Below are positions 25,560 through 35,400 of a stretch of DNA of 64,000 bases, in pieces. The translations under genes and the position numbers were made by a program. Where the stretch lies: positions 11,302,001 through 11,366,000 of the forward strand of contig CM051508.1 of the NCBI GenBank assembly GCA_028015205.1, written 5' to 3'. Position 1 is the stretch's first letter, and each line of letters opens with the position of its first letter. The stretch comes from Mytilisepta virgata. Taxonomy: Eukaryota > Mollusca > Bivalvia > Mytilida > Mytilidae. Below the pieces are notes generated by a model. It was given only the letters and a program-made list of their open reading frames with translations, ran no database searches and had not been told where the DNA came from.

Positions 25560-26183
25560 AACCAAAACCAAATGCTAACAACTGGTTAATTACTCGAATG
25601 TAATTGAAGTTCTTGTCCTCTATTTGATATTCACTCATTTCGTTTTCTGGTTCAAACTTCGAACATAAAAGCACAGAATTGAACAAATACCAGTGGAAAT
25701 AAATTATGATGAAATCAGAACAATCAATGGAGACTTAATAGAGACATCGCCCGATGACAACGCTAATCAGTAGACTACTCTCGAGACATATAATAACAGC
25801 AGCTCGCAAAGTTCCTCATTTGTGGGACAAACAGAGGGGTACGAAACCCTTACCAATCTTTGCAAGCAGAGCAGGTAGAAATTCACATCTACAGGGATTA
25901 TAATGAACGGTTAGTGGGTAATTATGAGATCTGTCAAACGGGAACAAATGGGAATATATCTCATGATACTTACGACGAGACAGAAAGAAGTTCGGCCACT
26001 AGCCAACACAGCTCCTTATTTGGAGAAGAATCTAACAGGTACGAAAATGCGTACCAACCACTTCAAACTGAACAACTTGAAACTCGCTTCTATCGCGATT
26101 GTACTCCGCAGAAATTCATTCTGATAACATACCTCAAACAATTATGGACCATATGGAAGAACACCATGAAAACTGTAAAATAA
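25560..26183 (+). pseudogene. Membrane/tail-exon remnant 3 of unit 0, with two ITAM-like modules
   Basis: A third TM/tail copy: VLVLYLIFTHFVFWFK, then in another frame RIEQIPVEINYDEI (the NYDEI motif conserved in B). A TAG stop at 25,771 and a one-base frame break near 25,848 interrupt it. Beyond this two successive modules read YQSL-x9-YRDY (25,851-25,901) and YQPL-x9-YRDC (26,052-26,102), each preceded by Ser/Gln-rich SSSQSSSFVG- or SATSQHSSLFG-type sequence. The second module aligns with the ITAM of A and B, but both have lost the +3 Leu/Ile of the second tyrosine motif. Pseudogene as read. Confidence 0.65.
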
Positions 26184-27590
26184 AATTTAAAAAAATGTAA
26201 GATGCTGCTTCTTATGTGTTTTATCTATTTTATAAATAACTGCATGATTTTTTGTTATATATTTCATCTTGACGTAAGGGCATTACAGAACGCCTTCCGC
26301 TCAAATGACCGATTGTTTCTCTAACTGTTTTTGCACTTTCTACATTATAAAATTGGCCTCATTTGCCAGTCTCAGTCCATACGTCCATCTATAACATTTT
26401 TCGTGTGACCTTGACTCCTTCAACTGTATAACAACATAATGGATAACAGGTAAGGTCAACAATGACATACAAAACAATTAACGTACCCAACAGACGGTAA
26501 TTTGTGATACAGTTTATACATACTATAAAAGCCAATACAATATAACTACCAATAAGGTGACTGCTTGCTAGAACTGAAACATCTTTTTAAGTTGTTACAT
26601 AATTTAGATAACAGGGACAGAATGTGCTCGTTATAACTGTAAAACTATGTAAGGCTCTCATAGCTGCTGCTCGAATTGTTTCTACACAAAATTATCATAA
26701 TATATTTGTAATTCCGCAATAATGATTTAGAATGTTAATTTTCAAAAATTCCGGCCCACAGTTATCGAAAGCAAACCTGTCATGACCTTTACCTTTTCTA
26801 AAGAGAAATTGAGTAAAAACAAAATGAATATTCATTCGAGGATAATTTCTAGTAAATTATATGTTTGTGAAAGCAACACAGAATCATCATAGATGCAACA
26901 CGTGAAAAGTGAGTATATACAAACTGTCGTTTTCGGTCAGCTCGCCTTAATGGAGTTTATATTTGTCAACTGAAGTAAAATATGTACTTTTGAAATTTCA
27001 AAAAGAAACAACAGAAAAATATTTTATTCGATAAAGCTGGTGTAAGTATCGGACAACAAATCAATAAAAAACAAGTGTAAACTTAAATTTATTATACAAA
27101 TAACTGAAACAATAAAACCAACAGGAAACATTTTGACTTCACGTTTGGAACAACAATTGGTGCAGTTTGTACGTATTACTAAAAACCATAACCCCTGATC
27201 TAATCAAATCTTCATGTATACAAAAACATCAACAAACATTTTTAATTGCATTTGAAATACACCATTTTAATTTTTCAATATAAATTTCAAGATATATATG
27301 CAGCATCTGCTTTGCCAATATTCAACAATCCTTGATCTATAAATTCATTTCACCTAAAAACAGTAAGATAATATAATCTATCTGATGGAATTTTTATATT
27401 GTAAAGATTGTAATCAACACAAAGACTAGTTATTTAAAGGGTAAAGTTCAACTCAAATTGTCTAAAGATTTGCTAATAATAACTACCAAAGAAGTAACTG
27501 AACTAAATTTTTCTCTATGTTATAAATATCACTTTGGGAGACCGTTTTAACATAAATGTTAAGACAAATTTTCGACGTACGTGAGTTTAT
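26184..27590. other. Spacer 3' of unit 0
   Basis: AT-rich. No gene or clear repeat recognised. Confidence 0.45.
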
Positions 27591-30460
27591 ATATCTCACA
27601 AAATGCCTGGCAATTACCAAAAACCGCCTCCATACACGACTTAGGCGGGTAGAAAACTAATTAATAACTCAGCACAATCATTTTATTTTTTTTAAACACA
27701 AAAATGCATTGCATACAATGGATTTCGGTAAGAATATAGTAGAAATTCAAGATTAAAAAATAAAGGTTATGTGTGAAACAAATAAAGTTCAAAGTGGCCC
27801 GACTCCTTTTGAAAATCAAAGGTGAAAACCTTATTGTTAATAGACATAACTGAATGTGAAACGCACCGAACCAAGCTCACAAGATATACGCACACGATTT
27901 ACGATCGGGCGATTTCTAAAAATATGCTAGCCACCTGTGATGGATCACGGAAACTCAACCCACAGATCTGCCTAGTGCCTCCACAGGTGGTGGATAGGGG
28001 AGACCCTCTTGTTGGGGTTTGTCAGGTCATAAAACGGAAAGACTAACAGCGAGCATAGTGGGTAACGTGTTTGGAGAATGTCACACTCCCTGCACGCTAA
28101 ATACCCTTCTGTAGTGTTTGAAAAAGAGTAGGTTAATGGCCGCTACAGAAGGTTAAATTATCCAACCGTACCCATCCTCCTTTTAGAGTGACAGTCAAAA
28201 ATGGTTCCCTTTGTGTACCGTCCCACCCCTATTTGAATTGTTTGATATATTGAGCTCGTTCTCGTCCATGAAATATTTGCCACTGGATGTTAAGCAACTA
28301 TCAAACAATCTGTAAAAATTGTGTTCGGAAGGTACAAACAGGATATAACGAAACGAATCAATTAAATGTTATGCCGGATATGAATAGCAATGAAAGGTTT
28401 GATATTGCATTTGATTTTTAATAAATAACGGTGTAATACGGTCGATATCTAACTTTTTCCTTATATACAAAATATTTATTTGTATAATTATGATATTTTT
28501 AGGGGCCCACATCGGAGATGTTGGACTCTATTGTTTTCATTGTGTCCCTCTGTCTGTCTTTCCGTCTGTCCGTCAACAATTGTTGCTAGAGCTCTCAATT
28601 CTACATTTCTCAACGGATTTCAACGGAATTTATATTGAAGGTGACTTAGCTCTCTCAATTTTACATTTCTCAAAGACCTTTAGCCAACTTAATACGGAAG
28701 ATGTATATTGATGAAGTTTGAGAAGGCTCATGGATAATTTTTATTGGAATAACTTCCCTTGTATATTGACAATGCCTTATCAGTCACTTGAAATGTATAT
28801 GCAGCGGGGCCATTGTGACGAGTCACATCACAGTTTTATAGTTTAATGGGAAATTTATTAAACCTTAATGGCATAACTGTGAAATTATATTTTAAATTTA
28901 TTCTAAGTCAATAAACCTTCTCATGAAATTTAATATCTTCATTATTAAATTCATTTAATGTATTATGTATTTGTAAGGCATGTTCAATTTCATACAATGC
29001 AGTTTGACTAGTTATGTAAGTAATTTCTAGCTGTTTATCTCAACTAAGCCATTTCAACCCGCCTTTTACTACATGTTTTGCACGAGATTTTCTTTTAAAT
29101 AATTTTTTGAAGTCGCTATTATACATTAGTTCTTCACCGGCTGTTGGAGAAACGTACCAAACCCACCCAATCTCATTTTCCCATATTTCAGCAATTTTCT
29201 GTGTTTATTTTCCTTTATAATTTCAGAGCAACTTACAATTGATAATTGTGCAACAGCTTAACGTCCTGGCACAAAAAGATAATGAGATCACTGTCTCGGA
29301 CTTTGGACATCAGAATTTTTGACGTTATACGAACTGTTAAAGATTTGTGTGCCTTTTGTGACTACCTTACGGTGATTAGGCGGAATTATCGTTCAATTTG
29401 TACAGTTTATTGCTGTTATGGATTGCCCAGCAGCCGTTCATACTTAACTGACTGGAATGCCCTTTCGGTTTTATTGTCAGCACGTTTTGTTGTTGACCTG
29501 TTTGTTTTTTGCAAAATAATCATTAAGTTGCCATGACAAAAAAGCAGTTAAACAATTATCTGATTTGCTTTTTATCAATTAATAAAGTAATGTAATACAA
29601 AAATGAAACACTGAAGAGCATATTCATATACTGTAAATTCGGAAATGTTCGCGTGCGCTTATTATTGCGATTCTTCTACCCCAGGCAAAATTGTGTGGTT
29701 TAATTATTGCGGTCGCCGCCCATGTGAAAAAAAGAGTTTTTTTTTATTGCGATCGGAAACTGTGTAAAAATATAAGATGGAAGTTTATTAATGTAATCAT
29801 TTTAATTAATGTTTTTAAAAATATGGGAATTCAAAATGTTATTATATATATATATATAATTGCTGCCAAAACAATAAATCTATCTATTAATTAACCGTGT
29901 CCGGATGTGCAATGAAAGACCAGAAACTTACCCATGAAAATGTAAACAAAGGGAGACAAATTTGGATACATCGGACGTGAGCATATGCATTAAAAATGTG
30001 AGATCCTCAATCGATCGCAATTTTCGCATTGATAAAAACATCGCAGTAATTGTCTGTCGTTGTAAATTTTTTTTTGATATACACATATACAATAACTACA
30101 ACATATTAACCAAACTTGATATAACATTTATTAATAGAATTGTCATTAAAATAAACTAGTTAGCAAATGTTATACGCAAGTTATATGAACGTTTTTTTCT
30201 TTTCAAACTAAATTACTCGGATATTTGACTAGTGATAGACAAAAAATTAGAAACTCTCATAACTTATCAATATTTTCAAATATTTGACACCGATGAAATT
30301 TTGTTCCAACACTCTTTTATTCGCACACTTTTTAATACACGTTACACGATTGAAATTGCATGTTTCTATCCACATTCAAACCACAGGCGAAAGATTCACA
30401 CGTTACAAGCACACTATTCACAAGTAACACACGCACGTTTTGCACGTTATACGATTTTTT
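27590..30460 (+). repeat. Flank repeat S1 (interrupted)
   Basis: 27,590-27,930, 28,320-28,480, 28,850-28,920 and 30,160-30,460 match consecutive parts of S2 (46,040-47,160), e.g. 'ttaccaaaaaccgcctccat', 'tgccggatatgaatagcaat' and 'cacgttacaagcacac'. Foreign segments interrupt it: the repeat at 27,930-28,195, an element-like stretch from 28,490, and a 28.9-30.1 kb AT-rich stretch in which I recognise nothing. Confidence 0.6.
27930..28195 (+). repeat. Dispersed repeat, partner of 15,340-15,640
   Basis: 'gcctagtgcctccacaggtg', 'gtttgtcaggtcataaaacg', 'agcatagtgggtaacgtg' match the 15.34-15.64 kb segment in inverted orientation. Non-coding. Confidence 0.5.
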
Positions 30461-31756
30461 GGCTCACTTGGCGTCCGTCGTCCGTCCGTCCATCCGTTAA
30501 CTTTTCACATTGTAATCGTCTCTTCTGAAACCTGTAGGCTAAATGAAATTAAACTTGGCAGGAAGCATCTATGTAAGGTCCTTTATAAAGTTTGCTCAAT
30601 TCGTCCCGATCGGACACAACATAGCCGTCATTGGTTGAGTTTAAAAAAATCTTCTCCTCTGAAACTTCTCGGTCAAATGGAAAAAACTTGACGGGGAGCA
30701 TATATGGAGGTCTTTTATACAATTTCCTCATCTCACCCGATTGGACTACAAGTATGGTCACCATGGGCAGTTTTTGTTTCTGATTGGCTGATAGAACAAA
30801 TCTTCTCTGAAATCGCTTGTTCAAATGGAACGAAACTTGATAAGAACTATATATGGGAGGTCCTCTATAAAGGTTCCTCATTTCGTCCCGATCGGACTAC
30901 AAATATGGCCACCATGGGCAGTTCTTGTTTCTGATTGGCTGATAAAAAAATCTTCTCCTCTGAAGCCGCCTGGCCAAATGGAACGAAACTTCTTTAAAAA
31001 ATTTCATTTCGTCCCGATCAGGCAACAAAACATGGCTGTCATGAGCAATTCTTGTTTCTCATCGGTTGATTAAACATTTTTTTCTCTGGAACTGCTTGGC
31101 CAAAACTGTCACCCAAACTTGACAGGAAACATCAATGGAAAGTCTTTTTTGAAATCATGCTGATTGGACGACAACCATTGCTGCCATGGGCAATTATTGT
31201 TTCTGATTGTCTTGTTTAAAGAAATCTTCTTCTCTGAAATGGAACGAAACTTGACAGGAAGCATCTGTGTGAGGTTTTTCCAGATCAGGCAATATACACG
31301 ACCACCATGGGCTATTTTTGTTTCTGACTGGCTGATTTAAAAAAGTAATTCTCTGTTACGGCTTGGCCAAATAGAGCAGACTTGACAGAAAGTGTATATG
31401 GCATATCACAAAAATCTACCGAACCACTGAATTGCTTGAAACCAAACATGGCCTGACATAAGATACTGACAAAGACATGTTACTTTGGTGCCAATCCCTT
31501 AGTCAAGATGGCCATCAGCAGAGGACTTAGGTTAACATAAGACCTTATGGGAAATACATGCAAAATTATTCTTGAGAACCGCCAAATTTTAGAATATGCT
31601 GTAAGTAGAAAGACCGTGATGAAGAAAAATTTGGTTTCAACAAGGCTTACCACACTTCATAATGATGGGGAGAAGTGACTTCTCTTTTTGAGGTACATCA
31701 ATAAAACGGCTTTCATGTCGGATAACCGATAAAGACTCATCCCTCTGAGCCTCTAG
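30461..31756 (-). mobile_element. Repeat-bearing mobile element inserted in unit A
   Basis: Same family as 17,109-19,057 but inverted: starts 'ggctcacttggcgtccgtcg' and ends 'tccctctgagcctctag'. It has about seven imperfect internal units of 100-120 bp around 'cgtcccgatcggactacaa', 'ccaccatgggcagttcttg' and 'ttctgattggctgata'. Unit B is continuous across the equivalent site (47,155-47,170, in a T run), so insertion occurred after, or on only one side of, the A/B duplication. T-run flanks obscure any target-site duplication. Confidence 0.7.
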
Positions 31757-32425
31757 TTTTGTAATTTACACGTTTAACGAAGTAAATATATACAACTTAT
31801 AACAATAATAAATAGAAATAAAATGCATAAAGTAAAAACAGAAATGATTTAAATTTATGTATGTCGATAAATGTAATTGTAAATGTATATTTTGGCTCAT
31901 GTCATATTAATATTCAAATAAAATACTCGCCCGACTATAACTTTCTATGTGTCGCCTGGGAAATGTGACCAATAATTTTGTCACTTAGGCGGAAGATATT
32001 GTAAACTCATGCAGTACAATTATATTTGTAATAAAAAAGGTTTTCAATGGAACAATGGAACTTTTTACACATGTATTTATTAATGAGACTATTTTTATTG
32101 ATTATATAAATTCGTGAGAGGTACGTAGTATTGCTTACATGTCCAATTTTCATCAGATTAAAAGTTTCCGTGTCATGACGTTAATAATGCATTTGTATTA
32201 CCTATTTAAAATAATAAAAGAAAACAATTGCAGGAGATTCGAGAAAAATATATCAGCTAGTCAGAAATGTATCAGTTTATGTAGATTCAACATTTTTGAT
32301 TTGTAAAGACTTATAATAGAGACTTAAAAGGTTGTAAGTATGTTCATTTTTTATGAAAGGAACTATCAATATGTGACGTGTTCAATAATTGCTAATGATG
32401 ACGTATATTCGTGTATTTTTTATAG

Positions 32426-32492
32426 ATGTGTATGACAAAGTATTTTTGGTCAGTGGTGTTACTGTTGATGATTGACGTTGTACCTGTTGTAG
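32426..32492 (+). CDS. Receptor A exon 1: signal peptide
   Basis: Encodes MCMTKYFWSVVLLLMIDVVP then VV; hydrophobic core of a classical signal peptide. The junction residue (phase 1) becomes Asp23. The ATG follows directly after 'gtattttttatag', itself a good 3' splice site, so the start codon may open a second exon behind a 5'UTR intron. The block 'tgatgacgtatattcgtg' upstream is conserved in B. Confidence 0.8.
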
Positions 32493-35400
32493 GTTAGTTT
32501 CAATTTTACATACAAATAGTCCCCTTCTGGTGAAACTTCTACACGAGACTGTTCAACTGAATATTTATTGTAAATTTTGCTTAAAACAATTGCTATAAAC
32601 AATATGCATGATATTCCTTTGTTTTGTAATTATCAATATTCATAATAATCATAGAACAAGGTTGAACAAATGCTTTGATTTTTAGGAATATTAGTAAATA
32701 TGTGTAAATGCTAAAATATGTACATTCAGAACGCTTAATATCTATGCTATCATTTTTACAGACTGTACCAATAATGATGACCCATACTCTTCATGTAAGG
32801 AGGAAACTGTAATGAAAAAGTTATCTTCATGTAAAGAGGTATTTGTAGACCAAGGCGAGACAGTTGTCTTACAATGTAAAGTCGCTAGCACAAATAGTAC
32901 ATGGCTAGGTCCAAACAGGTCAGAGAAAATTAACATTTTTTATAATCCACTGATAACCTATATAGACAGAGGACAGATTAATCCAGTAGTTGACAATACA
33001 TCATTTAATTTTATATACAATCAATATGGAAACTATGACTTAGAAATTTCTAATTTCACACAAGAACAGGACGGCACATACAAATGTCAACATGTCTTTC
33101 AGAATAAAGCAGGAGAGGACATATACAAGGTGTTTCTTAAGCGTAAGTTATATGGTAAATCTTAAAACTCTTCAACAGTTTTACTTATTTGATTTTCAAG
33201 AACAACAGCAGAAAATGTTTTCTTTCAAATAATGATTTTGTTAGGTGTTCAGTATATGGTATTTACTTTTATTTTATTATCTAATTAAATGCAATTATAT
33301 AATATTACATAGTACTATTTTATATATCAGGCGCACATCTCCAGCTATCGCGGTCATCACGTGACTTTCGTGACGTATAGGTCCACCATATTGTTTTGAC
33401 TTACTAATGGAAAATTTCAATGGAGTTCAATAAATTTTCAAATTATACTCTATGGGTTAATTTTCAAGTTATTTTGCACAACCAATTTTGTAGTATAAAC
33501 ATTCATGTTTGACATATTTTTCTCTCAACAGTTTAAATTCAGAGGAAGTTTCGTCCCTGAGCGATTAAAATACGACTATATATTTCGTACAGAACGCTTA
33601 TTAAGACCAATGTAATTAATGGCTATTTCACGATCAAACCCTTATAAACCAGGCAAATTATGTCAATAACTCGGTGTCTACGGAAATTTTGGACGAATAA
33701 TTTTAAAGATAAGATATATATCTAACATTTTAGACCATATTTGTCAGTTTAATTTACGATTTTCCTTCGTCCCTTCTCAAATGAAAATATGTAATTTTTA
33801 CACTTTCTAGTAATATGGCGACCTGATACCGGAAGTGAAACAAATATATAGTATTTTGTCTGTTTGGTTTAGTTTACTGAATAAAAACTGGGAATAAAAT
33901 AATTCTTTATTGGTTTATATCATGTGTAAGATTATTATTGGTGGTATGTTGTATACCATGGTCTATTTTTTGTTGTTTTAGTGCTATAGAGTCACTATAC
34001 CACCACTCTTGCTATACTGGCATTCTTTTATTACATTGTAAGCTCATTTTGTAAAAAGATAGTTTTTATGTACATGATGTGTATATAAGTATGATTTCTT
34101 TGGTTTGCTGTAGAATGTTTGTTTTATTCATTTTTTTAAAAACATAGATTATGAAAAAAAATCGCACCTTTGCCAGTATTAATGAAAACTAACACAGATG
34201 ATGGATCATTTCATACAGACATCATTTCTTTTCAATCGAGGATTTTATTATATAATGTTTGTGTGATGAAGTTATAATAAAAAGGGGGGATATGCATACT
34301 ATAGATACTGATATATTACTAGAGACATATTGTTTTATTGTTTTATGTCTCGGATGTTACCAGGAACTCTATATGTTAGTATTATATATGATCCCTGATG
34401 TTACTAATAAAGTATATCCTTTGGTCTTCATATATCATATGTTTGAGTAAAACCCTCATAACTTTTCGAAATATCGTAATTGCAATAGTTTAAATTTTGA
34501 TTATGTCACTTCCAAATTGATTTGAAAATTAGCTATTTTGAAATGTGTTATTTTTTACTATTATTATTCAAGATGGCGCCCATCCTAATCAGCTTCTACC
34601 GTGCCATAACAAAGTTAATATATATACGAGTAAATAGAGTTACTCATATAATATGTCAAATGTTAAATATATAAATACCAAAAAGATAAATTATTAAAAA
34701 TTAAAATGTTACTTATCTGACATTTGACATTATATTTCATCACTGCATTCTTTGTGATCCTCCCTTAAACAGACACACACCTCTTTATTAAAATGTTGCA
34801 TTAATTATAAAAAAATGTGGCGTTAAATCACGCTGTTTTTTGTCAGCAAACGGTTTACCTGTATACATACAATGTACCTGTGTACCTTAATTAACGGTTG
34901 GAACAATAAACATCCGGACAGTCAAGGTACAATATACATGTCAAATCGTTAATTAGTTATAATTTCCTGACATACACAGCATGTTAATTGCGCATAATAA
35001 ATTTCTGCAGATAAAACTCAAATAAATTTTACCAAAAAAAAATCGCCTTTCTCGCGGCTTAAAAAATTAAAAAAAAACGTGCACCATTACCCTTTATCAC
35101 GTGTAATTATGTACTTTTGACAGTTTGTATAAATTGGTGATCAATTTCATATTATTAATTATTGTCACAATTTCATATATTGAAATTATAATCCATGTGA
35201 AATGTTACTACATATTTCAAATAAAAAGTTTTTTAAAGTGAAGACGTAGAACGTACTATAATCAATACAGAGTTATCGAAGTACGATGAATGCCTGGCAT
35301 GAACGGGACCAGTAGATTCCCGATATTGGGTAACCAGTTAATAAGTCTAAACAGAGTTACCTAACATGATTATGACCGATATAGCTGCATATGATATTTA

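Noticed and set aside
29246..29536. 96-codon plus-strand frame near S1
   Set aside because: No recognisable domain, no duplicate copy and no splice context; cannot be supported as a gene.
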